Positions 12,488 to 25,272 of a stretch of DNA of 64,000 nucleotides are shown piece after piece. Source of the DNA: Helichrysum umbraculigerum (Eukaryota; Streptophyta; Magnoliopsida; Asterales; Asteraceae); NCBI GenBank assembly GCA_949592205.1, contig CATIUR010000001.1, positions 215,146,250-215,210,249 of the forward strand. The letters run 5' to 3'. Below the pieces are notes generated by a model. The model searched no databases, was not told the origin of the DNA, and saw only the letters and a program-made list of their open reading frames with translations. How positions within the stretch are numbered: the stretch's first letter is position 1; each line of letters opens with the position of its first letter. A program made the position numbers and the translations under genes.

Positions 12488-12684
12488 GGGAATCCGCCGG
12501 ATTCTAGGGAATCCGCCGGATTCTAGGGAATCCGCCCGGATTGAAAGGAATACGCCCAGATTCCGGTGAATCCGCCGTATTCAAGGCCAAGTTTTGGGAC
12601 AGAACCATTTTTAAGGAATCCGGTCAAGGAATCCGCCCGGATTCATGGGAATCCGTACGGATTCAAGGGAATCCGTCCGGATTC
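12488..12684. repeat. Palindromic GAATCCGCCGGATTC minisatellite, LARD copy 1
   Basis: About nine degenerate units of the near-palindrome GAATCCGCCGGATTC, for example at 12489-12505, 12507-12523 and 12525-12542, then more diverged versions with GTCCGG or GTACGG centres. It is GC-rich against an AT-rich background. Confidence 0.9.
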
Positions 12685-14264
12685 AACCTGCTGTAACAAG
12701 TCTGCAATTTTAGTGCAAAAATACGAAACTCAAACGCGCATATCTCCTAAACCGTAAAGAGTTAGACTCTGAAATTTTGCAGGCACCCTCATATAATCAA
12801 AATGCAACTTTCCATTTTTCCACTTTTTCAAATTACACTTTTTACGCGAAAACGGACATATAACCAATTTTAGGCCATTTTCGACCGTTTAGTTGACACG
12901 CTATATTCCAAACGGCTAGGTTTCTGACTTCAACCTTTTGCTAACATGTTTCTACATATATTTATGACGTGTGGGCACATTCATCATATACAAACACTCA
13001 TTCTACATTATTTTGACACGTTGACCCGTTTAGGGGTCAAAATGGACAATTTCACCAATTTCATTCAAAATGACAACATAACATTTTCAATCCACATTTT
13101 ATCTGTACTTATGACTTTAAGTCACTTTAAAAGTTATCATACACATACCACATCCAATTCTATACATTTTAACACTAAGTGGCCCATTTGGACACTTAAA
13201 TGACCCGTTTGGGTTTACAACCATATGATCACCATTCCAACACCCAACCCACACTTCTCTGACTATTCCAAGTCAAACTAACCCACTTTCATTATTAGTA
13301 TTATGCTATAACTCTAAAACACCAATCCACATTAAAATCATCATTTTTAAATCAATTTCAACAAATTTTCCAAATTCATAATCACTTTAACTTTTTACAA
13401 CTTGTCAACACACATTTAGACTTATTGACCACTCTGACTTTCTTACTACACTATTAGTAATACAAAGATCATAATTCACCCTAATCATGATCAATGCTAA
13501 ACATTTAGACTTTTAGTCACATTCCTCACTTCATAGCATGGCATAGCATGGCAATTATCGAGTTTGACACAATTACATTCAACATTGACCTTTCCAAGTC
13601 AATAGCATATATTTCAACAACCAGACACACTCTAAGTCACACCATAATACAACTCCAAACTTATAAATGGATACACCCGCGACCCATTGAATTCATCATA
13701 GTGTGTCACACCAATTTAGCTTATCATTTATCAAATAATTTCCCTAGCAAGGATCTATAATCACACTTGCAATTATCAACTTATATTTACACACTTTATT
13801 TTCACATTGCATATACACTTAATTCCACATAACACAACTGTTACACCCTAGTCACCAATATATCTACGCACAGTTTCAACACTTTTCTGAAATTACTATT
13901 TCCGTATTGATTACTTAGTAATATCTCTATCACCTTGTTAGCAAGTAATAATCACCAACAATTCAATTTACTTTACTAATAATCATGACATAGTAAAGTA
14001 AAACAATTGAAATTCACCAAGTTTATCAGAAATTACCTGGCACATCTAGGCCCACAAGTGTTGAGGATTGAGAATACCAATCAGTTCCTCATGATCCTCC
14101 GTCTCTGCACTCAAAACAACAATCTGACATCTTGTTATAGATTAGTTCACATTTAACAACAACTTGCTCATACAACCACTAATCCCACACTTCGGAATGT
14201 TTGACCACTATCACTAGGCTTGGGATTGAACAATCCAACCATTGTTCAATTCGCCCAAACCTAT

Positions 14265-14276
14265 GCTCTGATACCA
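14265..14276 (-). other. LARD primer binding site (tRNA-iMet), copy 1
   Basis: Minus strand TGGTATCAGAGC, the standard plant initiator-tRNA primer site, three bases from the LTR end at 14280. It fixes the minus orientation of the unit. Confidence 0.92.
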
Positions 14277-14279
14277 ACT

Positions 14280-16421
14280 TATAACGCCCCAAAATTTACA
14301 ACTGTTTTTTTTTTTTTTTTAAAACAATTCGGAAGCTCAAGTCCCAAAACATATATATACATAAAATGACATGTCGTCATCTTCCATTACCTAAGTTCTA
14401 AGTATTGATTATTACCGATTACAAAACAATCCTTTATATCCTGGGCATTATATAATCACACATTTTAAACTGTATTAAATAAATCAGAGTAATCCTAGTC
14501 AAACATTCTTCAGTTACTCCTTGACCCGCCCATAACAATAGATATTAACCTGCAAGGAGTAAACAACGAGGGATTAGCACGAAGCTAAGTGAGTTAACTC
14601 ATCACTAACAATACAACTTAGTTTAACACCATGAGTTCACCACATTTAACACTTTGACTCAACATCACCAGAGGATCGGTGGCCCTTGTGGCGCCCTCAG
14701 CCGCGGTGGCCCACCAAGCGACACTTACACCAACTGCAGGCCAATACAGCGGTTAACCGATAACTGTTGGTTACCTTTAGTCAACACAAGCCTTACTTAC
14801 AACGAATGTTCACAACCCTTGTGTTGACTAACCTGTAACAACACAGTCCAACAAAGTTGACCTCTATATAACACAGTTACCATATAGGTCACTTAACACT
14901 TAACACTTTAACACTTTAACACAATTCACAATTCAACTTAACACAGGAATAACACTTAACACTTGAAGTAACCACAATAGTGATCACTAAATTATAGTGA
15001 GAGATCAAAGTCCACTCACCGACTACCATAGTCGCCCACTCAGTAGTCTAATATCACTGAGTCTTCTCCATATCTGGAAATACAACAGAATACACAAGTC
15101 AGTTACTTGTATCAAATCTATATAACATTACTCCAATAGATTTACATCAACAAATCCAAATTACTCAAGTCATAACGATTTAGCATAATCATTAAAATTC
15201 TCAATATTCAATCCATACCTTTATGGATTTACATCATATTTCTCAAATCATCATCTAATCATGATTAACTATCATGATAATCATTTTTTATTTACAATTC
15301 AATCAACTTATCACCAACTTGATTTAATTCAATATTTATCATCATTAATTCACAATCACTATCAAACTATCATTAATCATTAACAAGGTTATTAACCTTT
15401 AACATTAACAATATTATAAATTTTCAATTAAGTGTTCTTATTAGTAATCACTACTCATTTCATCATATATCCATCAAATTCATTGTTATCAACAAATTCT
15501 CAAGAACAATTATTCAACTCATACTCTTTTAGTTTAAATCATTTTAATCATCATCACTAATCACCTCTAATGTGTTTATTAACAATACATATCACTCACA
15601 CATTATTAGATTAGGCTCATATATCCTACTTCAAGAACAATCAATGAAACCCATCACTTTCTTCATGATATATATATATCATATTCATCATTTCTAAGTT
15701 AGTGTTTCTATTATAATCATCATTTACCCATCAACTAACAAGAATTTAACCACCACAACTTTCAATTTTCGGATTATATTCAATAACCCATCAAAATCAT
15801 CAAAAACTTAAGAACCAAGATTAATCTACAAACTTAAGCTAGAATCTTGCTAGATATCAACAACAATAAGCTTAACTAACATCAATTTCATATAATCAAA
15901 GCTTAAATTCGAATTATCACCAAGAACATCAAAACCCCCAATTTCTAGGGTTCAAAATTGAAGATTTAGAGACTTACTAGTAGCATAGAAGGATTAGGAG
16001 ATGATTATCTATCCTCTTGAAGCTTAAATTCGAACTAGAGATCTTCAATTTGATGAAAGAAAGTGAAAAGATCTAGGGTTTCATATGTATGTATATGTTT
16101 GCATCGTACGTATGTAGGTATGAATGAGAAATAAAGACCGGATCAAAACATAGATATATTACCTAATTAGTTACTTTGTGTACTAGTTTTGTCCCCCGTA
16201 CTTATCATTGTCTGGAACTTAAAAACCATTTGCGGGGAAATATAATTTTATTTTACCGTCAACTAAATAAATTTAAAACAATCAATATTTCACTAGCCAC
16301 AATATTTCCTGAGGCTTATCGACCTATTAATTATACAATCAAACGCAATAACAATTTTAAATTGCATTTAAAATTTACAGAAAATACCTATTACTTCTAG
16401 GCCCAATTTGAGGATGTTACA
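14280..16421 (-). repeat. LARD LTR, copy 2 (shared middle LTR)
   Basis: Same termini as copy 1; it serves both flanking internal regions. A private difference is AGAACAATTATTC near 15505, where copies 1 and 3 have AGAACACTTATTC; the T tract is shorter than in copy 1. Confidence 0.92.
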
Positions 16422-18578
16422 AATCTCTCCCCCTTAAAGAGATTTCGTCCTCGAAATCTAATCAACCTTAATTATTCTAAGAAATTCAATCCCGTGACAT
16501 CTCTCATTCCTTACATGAGATTCTAATATCACAATATTTTCACTTTATTAATATTGCACTCTTCATACCATTCTGACAACACAATTACTCATCACTATAT
16601 TCATTTAAAGTGTGTATACAACCTAAATCATCTATGCATGACATGCTTATGCATACATTTCACTACACACACCATGTACCTACATATATATAATTTCATC
16701 GACTCACACACGATTAGTGTGTATCTCAATTAGATTCACGAAAACACATAAATTATGTCTCATACTCAATTTAACTTGCAATACTATACAACAAGTGTGA
16801 TATTTATCACTTAAAATAGTTACTCCCTTGAGCAACTCTTAATTATATGCACACAATTTAAATTCTATCTACATATACATATCCACATGTACATGTTTCT
16901 ATTTCTTACCTTAACATATGATATGTATCTAAATCATATTTTCATGCATACTATGATCACTTAAGGAAATTATTCCCAAATTAATCACTTTAAACAGGTA
17001 ATCACTTGACGTAAGTGAATAACATCATCATGTACATAACATACTTTTAACACTAGAAACTAACGACGTGCTAGAATCTTTAAAATAGATATATGATTTA
17101 TACCCCTTTTAACAGCAAAACAATGATTATGAAAATCACAATACACCCAACAACAATGAAATTTAAATTTCAATTCATAACTAACATTTGTGCTAGTACC
17201 ACATATCACTAATGTATTTGATAATCTTTTATTTAAAAGTATCTCGAATTCATATATCACTAATCACATATTAACACTCAAAATAGAAGTCAATTCTCAT
17301 GGTTAAAACCATTATCACTTAATCACCAAGTCACTTAGTACCAATTCAAATTGGATAATTACCGAGTTTTCCATCAACGAGTACATTGCCATTCAAGCGC
17401 AATTACCACTCCAACAAAATATGCTAACCACACACACATTTTTCAACAACATTTCATCAATCAATTTTATCTCTTTAATCTCCACGGAAGATTATTTCAT
17501 GTTTTATTTTCTTCTATATGCAACTTATCACTTCACCTTGATATTAAGCATATAATAACAATCAAATTTCACACAATTCTCAATTAATAATAATATAACT
17601 ATCAATCAAAAGGCTCTCTATATATAAATATTTATATATATATCTCTTTTATTAATAGATAGTTCATTAATACAATAATTTAATGCTTTACTACCATTTC
17701 ATTTTAGTCCTCTCTGACTCTCTCTCTCATATGTCAACATCGAAAACCTACCAATTTTAAAGTCACATTAATTTCTCTGGTACTTGGTAGCCTCAATACT
17801 CCATGTGAAATGGCATAATATAAATACGTTGGCCAGACGTCGTCATATTATGTCAATCACACTTAATTCTCAGGCCACTTCATACCATTGATCTCTAATG
17901 TAATTAACTTTTACTTTCACATAATTCACAATGTTGAAATCAACAATTATCACACATAAAATAGCACTTAAAATAGATTTATGACCAAGTGTTAACTTGT
18001 TACTATTTTCATTTATCACTTGAATGTGAAACTACTCACATAATTAGGTAGAGATAACAATTCAATCATATTAAGTATTTCACATAATGTAATTAACATG
18101 ATTACATAATCAATATTTATTTACCCTAACAAGCCACAATCAACAATACCCTTATTGGTATACTATGTTGTTAGTTAAACTGCCAATAAACAACTCCTAC
18201 ACAAAAACCATATAGACCTCTTAAAACAACTTTTAATATTGCATATAGTCACAGGAATGATCTCTGGGCTCAAAGAAACAAAAGCCCAATACAATTCATA
18301 AGCTAAAAGTCCGAAATAATGTCCGAAAAACAATAAAACGCGATTTTCGGGCCCCAAACGACCCCGAAGTGCCGAAAACTGACAGGGCTCATGGCAACGC
18401 GATGAGCTTTGACCGTTGACCCGTTTTTGAGTTGACATGTAAATTTCATCTTAATCGGACACCGAAATTTTCTAACGGAAATTCTACGTCGAACGTTACG
18501 ACGAACGTCGAAATTTACGAATTTTCATATTAAATTCACTTAATATAACACATAATACAAGAAATGTCTCAATAATAA

Positions 18579-18775
18579 GGGAATCCGCCGGATTCTAGGG
18601 AATCCGCCGGATTCTAGGGAATCCGCCCGGATTGAAAGGAATACGCCCAGATTCCGGTGAATCCGCCGTATTCAAGGCCAAGTTTTGGGACAGAACCATT
18701 TTTAAGGAATCCGGTCAAGGAATCCGCCCGGATTCATGGGAATCCGTACGGATTCAAGGGAATCCGTCCGGATTC
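18579..18775. repeat. Palindromic GAATCCGCCGGATTC minisatellite, LARD copy 2
   Basis: The same array as at 12488-12684, displaced by 6091 bp, with the same order of unit variants. Confidence 0.9.
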
Positions 18776-20355
18776 AACCTGCTGTAACAAGTCTGCAATT
18801 TTAGTGCAAAAATACGAAACTCAAACGCGCATATCTCCTAAACCGTAAAGAGTTAGACTCTGAAATTTTGCAGGCACCCTCATATAATCAAAATGCAACT
18901 TTCCATTTTTCCACTTTTTCAAATTACACTTTTTACGCGAAAACGGACATATAACCAATTTTAGGCCATTTTCGACCGTTTAGTTGACACGCTATATTCC
19001 AAACGGCTAGGTTTCTGACTTCAACCTTTTGCTAACATGTTTCTACATATATTTATGACGTGTGGGCACATTCATCATATACAAACACTCATTCTACATT
19101 ATTTTGACACGTTGACCCGTTTAGGGGTCAAAATGGACAATTTCACCAATTTCATTCAAAATGACAACATAACATTTTCAATCCACATTTTATCTGTACT
19201 TATGACTTTAAGTCACTTTAAAAGTTATCATACACATACCACATCCAATTCTATACATTTTAACACTAAGTGGCCCATTTGGACACTTAAATGACCCGTT
19301 TGGGTTTACAACCATATGATCACCATTCCAACACCCAACCCACACTTCTCTGACTATTCCAAGTCAAACTAACCCACTTTCATTATTAGTATTATGCTAT
19401 AACTCTAAAACACCAATCCACATTAAAATCATCATTTTTAAATCAATTTCAACAAATTTTCCAAATTCATAATCACTTTAACTTTTTACAACTTGTCAAC
19501 ACACATTTAGACTTATTGACCACTCTGACTTTCTTACTACACTATTAGTAATACAAAGATCATAATTCACCCTAATCATGATCAATGCTAAACATTTAGA
19601 CTTTTAGTCACATTCCTCACTTCATAGCATGGCATAGCATGGCAATTATCGAGTTTGACACAATTACATTCAACATTGACCTTTCCAAGTCAATAGCATA
19701 TATTTCAACAACCAGACACACTCTAAGTCACACCATAATACAACTCCAAACTTATAAATGGATACACCCGCGACCCATTGAATTCATCATAGTGTGTCAC
19801 ACCAATTTAGCTTATCATTTATCAAATAATTTCCCTAGCAAGGATCTATAATCACACTTGCAATTATCAACTTATATTTACACACTTTATTTTCACATTG
19901 CATATACACTTAATTCCACATAACACAACTGTTACACCCTAGTCACCAATATATCTACGCACAGTTTCAACACTTTTCTGAAATTACTATTTCCGTATTG
20001 ATTACTTAGTAATATCTCTATCACCTTGTTAGCAAGTAATAATCACCAACAATTCAATTTACTTTACTAATAATCATGACATAGTAAAGTAAAACAATTG
20101 AAATTCACCAAGTTTATCAGAAATTACCTGGCACATCTAGGCCCACAAGTGTTGAGGATTGAGAATACCAATCAGTTCCTCATGATCCTCCGTCTCTGCA
20201 CTCAAAACAACAATCTGACATCTTGTTATAGATTAGTTCACATTTAACAACAACTTGCTCATACAACCACTAATCCCACACTTCGGAATGTTTGACCACT
20301 ATCACTAGGCTTGGGATTGAACAATCCAACCATTGTTCAATTCGCCCAAACCTAT

Positions 20356-20367
20356 GCTCTGATACCA
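20356..20367 (-). other. LARD primer binding site (tRNA-iMet), copy 2
   Basis: Minus strand TGGTATCAGAGC three bases from LTR copy 3, which is therefore the 5' LTR of the whole array. Confidence 0.92.
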
Positions 20368-20370
20368 ACT

Positions 20371-22512
20371 TATAACGCCCCAAAATTTACAACTGTTTTT
20401 TTTTTTTTTTTAAAACAATTCGGAAGCTCAAGTCCCAAAACATATATATATATAAAATGACATGTCGTCATCTTCCATTACCTAAGTTCTAAGTATTGAT
20501 TATTACCGATTACAAAACAATCCTTTATATCCTGGGCATTATATAATCACACATTTTAAACTGTATTAAATAAATCAGAGTAATCCTAGTCAAACATTCT
20601 TCAGTTACTCCTTGACCCGCCCATAACAATAGATATTAACCTGCAAGGAGTAAACAACGAGGGATTAGCACGAAGCTAAGTGAGTTAACTCATCACTAAC
20701 AATACAACTTAGTTTAACACCATGAGTTCACCACATTTAACACTTTGACTCAACATCACCAGAGGATCGGTGGCCCTTGTGGCGCCCTCAGCCGCGGTGG
20801 CCCACCAAGCGACACTTACACCAACTGCAGGCCAATACAGCGGTTAACCGATAACTGTTGGTTACCTTTAGTCAACACAAGCCTTACTTACAACGAATGT
20901 TCACAACCCTTGTGTTGACTAACCTGTAACAACACAGTCCAACAAAGTTGACCTCTATATAACACAGTTACCATATAGGTCACTTAACACTTAACACTTT
21001 AACACTTTAACACAATTCACAATTCAACTTAACACAGGAATAACACTTAACACTTGAAGTAACCACAATAGTGATCACTAAATTATAGTGAGAGATCAAA
21101 GTCCACTCACCGACTACCATAGTCGCCCACTCAGTAGTCTAATATCACTGAGTCTTCTCCATATCTGGAAATACAACAGAATACACAAGTCAGTTACTTG
21201 TATCAAATCTATATAACATTACTCCAATAGATTTACATCAACAAATCCAAATTACTCAAGTCATAACGATTTAGCATAATCATTAAAATTCTCAATATTC
21301 AATCCATACCTTTATGGATTTACATCATATTTCTCAAATCATCATCTAATCATGATTAACTATCATGATAATCATTTTTTATTTACAATTCAATCAACTT
21401 ATCACCAACTTGATTTAATTCAATATTTATCATCATTAATTCACAATCACTATCAAACTATCATTAATCATTAACAAGGTTATTAACCTTTAACATTAAC
21501 AATATTATAAATTTTCAATTAAGTGTTCTTATTAGTAATCACTACTCATTTCATCATATATCCATCAAATTCATTGTTATCAACAAATTCTCAAGAACAC
21601 TTATTCAACTCATACTCTTTTAGTTTAAATCATTTTAATCATCATCACTAATCACCTCTAATGTGTTTATTAACAATACATATCACTCACACATTATTAG
21701 ATTAGGCTCATATATCCTACTTCAAGAACAATCAATGAAACCCATCACTTTCTTCATGATATATATATATCATATTCATCATTTCTAAGTTAGTGTTTCT
21801 ATTATAATCATCATTTACCCATCAACTAACAAGAATTTAACCACCACAACTTTCAATTTTCGGATTATATTCAATAACCCATCAAAATCATCAAAAACTT
21901 AAGAACCAAGATTAATCTACAAACTTAAGCTAGAATCTTGCTAGATATCAACAACAATAAGCTTAACTAACATCAATTTCATATAATCAAAGCTTAAATT
22001 CGAATTATCACCAAGAACATCAAAACCCCCAATTTCTAGGGTTCAAAATTGAAGATTTAGAGACTTACTAGTAGCATAGAAGGATTAGGAGATGATTATC
22101 TATCCTCTTGAAGCTTAAATTCGAACTAGAGATCTTCAATTTGATGAAAGAAAGTGAAAAGATCTAGGGTTTCATATGTATGTATATGTTTGCATCGTAC
22201 GTATGTAGGTATGAATGAGAAATAAAGACCGGATCAAAACATAGATATATTACCTAATTAGTTACTTTGTGTACCAGTTTTGTCCCCCGTACTTATCATT
22301 GTCTGGAACTTAAAAACCATTTGCGGGGAAATATAATTTTATTTTACCGTCAACTAAATAAATTTAAAACAATCAATATTTCACTAGCCACAATATTTCC
22401 TGAGGCTTATCGACCTATTAATTATACAATCAAACGCATTAACAATTTTAAATTGCATTTAAAATTTACAGAAAATACCTATTACTTCTAGGCCCAATTT
22501 GAGGATGTTACA
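20371..22512 (-). repeat. LARD LTR, copy 3 (outer 5' LTR)
   Basis: Its outer end ...GATGTTACA is followed by the target duplication GGAGA. Private differences: TATATATATATA near 20450, GTACCAG near 22275 and GCATTAACAA near 22438. Confidence 0.92.
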
Positions 22513-22977
22513 GGAGATTTGTAACATCCGTCCTAAAGATCTAAGGGTATTCTAGTAATTTTCTAGTTTTAAATTGTTATTTTATATGTTAGGAAATTTG
22601 TGCTCAATTTGAATAATTGTGACTAGTAAATTATTATTTGTTTTAACTTTATATAGTTAACGGTAAAATAAAATTGTTGGAATCGTAAATGGTTTTTAGG
22701 TTCCAGACAATAGTTTTAGAAAGGGGATTGTTTTAAGTGGATACGGAGCCGGTTAAAAAGTTGGGCTGACCTATTTATGTACTTTCTCAAAATGGAAAGT
22801 TTCTTTTAACTTCAAACTAACTTCAAACTACAAACACTTAAACCTAAAACTAAAGACTTCAAATTTGCAAAAGCTTAAAATCAAATTCGATTGAGGGCTG
22901 TGAATTGATCTTTTTGCTTTATCAAAATCATTATCATCATCTTGTAAATTCAAAGATGTAAGTTATGTGAATTCATG

Positions 22978-22978
<1 letters not shown>

Positions 22979-23059
<81 letters not shown>
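22979..23059. repeat. (TA)n microsatellite
   Basis: About 40 uninterrupted TA units within the chromovirus LTR; likely to be length-variable. Confidence 0.97.
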
Positions 23060-23062
<3 letters not shown>

Positions 23063-23259
23063 TTGAATTGTGAAATTGAAATGATACATAATGTTATAAG
23101 ATTATAGGATGCTAGTTATCATTATTTGATGTTACTAGTTGTGTGTTGTTATTGATTTTGTAGTATAGATGAATTATAAACTGAGTTTGATGAAATTCTT
23201 GGTTAAAACTCGTGTATGAAACTGTTATAACCCTACCTGCATGTTACCGGAAAACCAGT

Positions 23260-23541
23260 GGATCCGGCGGATCTAATGCCTGATACGACGGATCCTAGTG
23301 TTTTGGGGTTGGGATCCGGCGGATCCTATTGGGGATCCGGCAGATACTAGAGGATTTTAGAGGATCCGGCGGATCTGAAAGGAGATCCGGCGGATACTCA
23401 ATGGTCGGTACTACATTTTTAATAAGCACCTGAAAAATATTAGTTTTTGGAATAATAAATATTGTATCCGGCGGATCCGGTGTTGATCCGGCGGATCATT
23501 AAGGTGAGATCCGGCGGATCCGGACCTGATCCGGTGGATCC
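23260..23541. repeat. Palindromic GATCCGGCGGATC cluster in the chromovirus LTR
   Basis: About ten units of the odd-centred palindrome GATCCGGCGGATC and close variants (GATACGACGGATC, GATCCGGTGGATC) at irregular spacing of 15-60 bp, in the middle of the LTR. Confidence 0.9.
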
Positions 23542-24439
23542 TTGGTTGTTTACTTGTATGTTGATTTAAACATTGTGATGTTTAATTGTTTGATCTTTTG
23601 ATAGTTGAATTGCATTGAATTATATTCAATTCATGAGATGAGTACTGATTTATATATTTTTGTGTTTTCAGATCAACCTAAGACTCAGTAACATAAGACT
23701 TGTGAGTTTGGATCCTGAGATACTCAGGTGAGTGGACTTGTGACTCTCAGTGTAAATTGGTGTAACATATTTGGTTACTACGAGTAAACCTGGTTATGAT
23801 GTTTATAGACTGTTAGTCTGATTTGACACGTGTGACTATGTGATACTTGGCCTTTGAGGCATTATGTTATGTGGAGGTCAACTATGGTTGGACTTAATTG
23901 CTATAGGTTAGTCAACATAGGAATTGTGTACATTTGTTGTGAATGGATTCTATGTTGATTGAAGATAGCAATGAGTTATCGGTAAAACCACTGTGTGGCC
24001 TGTAGTTGGTTATAAGTGTTACTTGGAGGACCACCGCGGCAATGAGGGTTCCTCAAGGACCACCGATCCTCTGAGATGATTATGTGTTTATAATTAATTG
24101 TTGTAAACAGATTTGTTAAGCTGAGTTAGACTGTTAATTGTTTGTCTATTCACTTAGCTTCGTGCTAATCCCACCACTATACTCTTGCAGGTTATATTTG
24201 ATATGTTTTGGGCAAGAATGTTGGATTGGAAGAAATGTTTGACAACGATGTACTCTGATAATGTTTTAAAACTCATGTTGTGTTATGTTTTGAAAGTCCT
24301 ATAACACCCAGTTTCTGTATAACGTTTAGTACACTTTAATTTTGTTATGTATGGATTATGTCATGTAAATAATAAATGGGGATTTGTGCTTCCGGTATAT
24401 AAAAAAAAAAAAATTTGGCTTCGAATGAGGGGTGTTATA

Positions 24440-25272
24440 GAAAGTATGAACGAATAATTAAAACAAATAGGATGAGACTTGACTCTAAAAAGTGTTAAAA
24501 ATGATATTATTTCGGATTTTTGGTCCAAATCTTGTGTGAACGAGAATTTTGAAAAAGTGTTAAAAATAAAAGTTTTGTTTTGATGTAAATGAGATGACTG
24601 CAAATTTTCGTGTCAAAACGAGCCATGAGTAAAAAGTTATGTTAATGCGAAATTCAGATTTTGGTAAAAAGGAAAGCAGACCTGGGAATCCTTATGAACT
24701 ACCCGGCGGGTACTATACTTTTACTTCGTACAGGAAATGGGTAACCTCTCTAGCCGGCGGGTACTTTGAGTTTACTTGCAAAAAATTGTTTTTGGGTTTA
24801 ACAATTATTAACAAGGTGGTAATGATATATTTATGTTGGTTTTGGTTTTTGATGAGTATATGAGTTCATGAGTGTTCAAACGGGTCATAGGTCCAAATGG
24901 GTTGAATTGATTAATTAAGTGTTGAGGTCATGTAAAGTGAATGTTTTTGAGCAAAGTGTGTTGCTGGTAAGTTGAGTTAAAGAGTAACACAAGGTGGTTG
25001 TAAAATTGGTCATAAAGGAGTCAAAATGGCGATGAGTGTCAAAATGAGAATGTTTGAAAAAGTATGCAACTAAAACAAGCTTGTTCTAGCTTGTATGTTG
25101 TGTTTCTAAAACAAGCTGGTTCAAGCTTGTATGAAGTTGTTCAATTCTTGAACTAAAACAAGCTTGTTCTAGCTTGTTTTTGGGACCATTTGACTATACA
25201 AAGGTTTCAAAATGTTATTTAATTAACGGACATTATTAAATGAGTTTTAGAAAAAAAAATCGGGGCGTTTCA
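24440..25272 (+). repeat. 3' part of another LTR, truncated by the chromovirus
   Basis: Ends CGGGGCGTTTCA, the same terminus as the LTR at 57293-58106 (TTGGGGCGTTTCA). It carries the same internal order: CTGCAAATTTTC (24598-24609), GAGTAAAAAGTTATG (24627-24641), then palindromes. No primer site follows its end, so it is a solo LTR or a 3' LTR. Its beginning is missing here and should lie beyond the chromovirus's other end. Palindromes: TACCCGGCGGGTA (24700-24712) and ACAAGCTTGT (25075-25084 and repeated to 25182). Confidence 0.75.

Larger units (their letters stand above)
10331..14279 (-). repeat. LARD internal region, copy 1 (non-coding)
   Basis: 3949 bp between LTRs 1 and 2. I see no gag, protease, RT or integrase motif in any frame; the small frames present are all under 90 codons and unlike known proteins. 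Notable contents: a CT microsatellite (11618-11637), a block around 11709-11730 shared with the 2.6 kb element near 58626-58648, a palindromic minisatellite (12488-12684) and a stretch (12730-12870) homologous in reverse complement to the LTR at 57717-57855. Confidence 0.88.
16422..20370 (-). repeat. LARD internal region, copy 2 (non-coding)
   Basis: The same length as copy 1 and almost identical to it. Differences seen include TATTTTCAC for TATTTCCAC near 16537 and a GA interruption in the CT microsatellite near 17716. No coding capacity. Confidence 0.9.
8184..22512 (-). mobile_element. Tandem LARD-like non-autonomous LTR element: LTR-I-LTR-I-LTR
   Basis: Three near-identical LTRs (8184-10330, 14280-16421, 20371-22512) alternate with two 3949-bp internal regions (10331-14279, 16422-20370); the repeat period is about 6091 bp. 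Orientation is minus: a tRNA-iMet primer site abuts the right-hand LTR of each unit and a polypurine tract abuts the left-hand one. The internal regions contain no retroviral domain and no long reading frame, so the element is non-autonomous, in the size class of LARDs. The whole array is flanked by GGAGA (8179-8183 and 22513-22517), so it occupies one insertion site. Only scattered differences separate the copies (for example 8600, 9417, 10480, 11625 against the second copy), so the duplication looks recent. Confidence 0.92.
6135..24439 (+). mobile_element. Ty3 chromovirus (Tekay/Del-like), 3' part, interrupted
   Basis: The 3' part of a plus-strand chromovirus: pol from the RT thumb/RNase H through integrase and chromodomain (6135-8173), polypurine tract, then 3' LTR (22520-24439). 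Two insertions break it: the Athila element on its left (junction 6134/6135) and the LARD array at 8184-22512. The latter split the polypurine tract: GGAGA at 8179-8183 and at 22513-22517 is the target duplication. Removing the array rejoins AAGGAGTGGAGATT directly with the LTR start TGTAACATCCG. The 5' half of the element lies beyond the left window edge. Confidence 0.88.
22520..24439 (+). repeat. Chromovirus 3' LTR (1920 bp)
   Basis: Starts TGTAACATCCG right after the restored polypurine tract and ends GAGGGGTGTTATA. Several blocks match the LARD LTR in opposite orientation: the TTTTAGGTTCCAGACAATAG region (22695-22720) and the GC-rich block with GGACCACCGATCCTC (24053-24075). The order of shared blocks shows the two LTR families are related. 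It also holds a TA microsatellite and a GATCCGGCGGATC cluster. No gene is supported in it. Confidence 0.88.

Noticed and set aside
12488..12684. CRISPR-like array
   Set aside because: Units are degenerate, closely packed palindromes without unique spacers, in a plant LTR element.
14265..14276. tRNA-iMet gene fragment
   Set aside because: Only the 12-base primer complement is present, directly beside an LTR.
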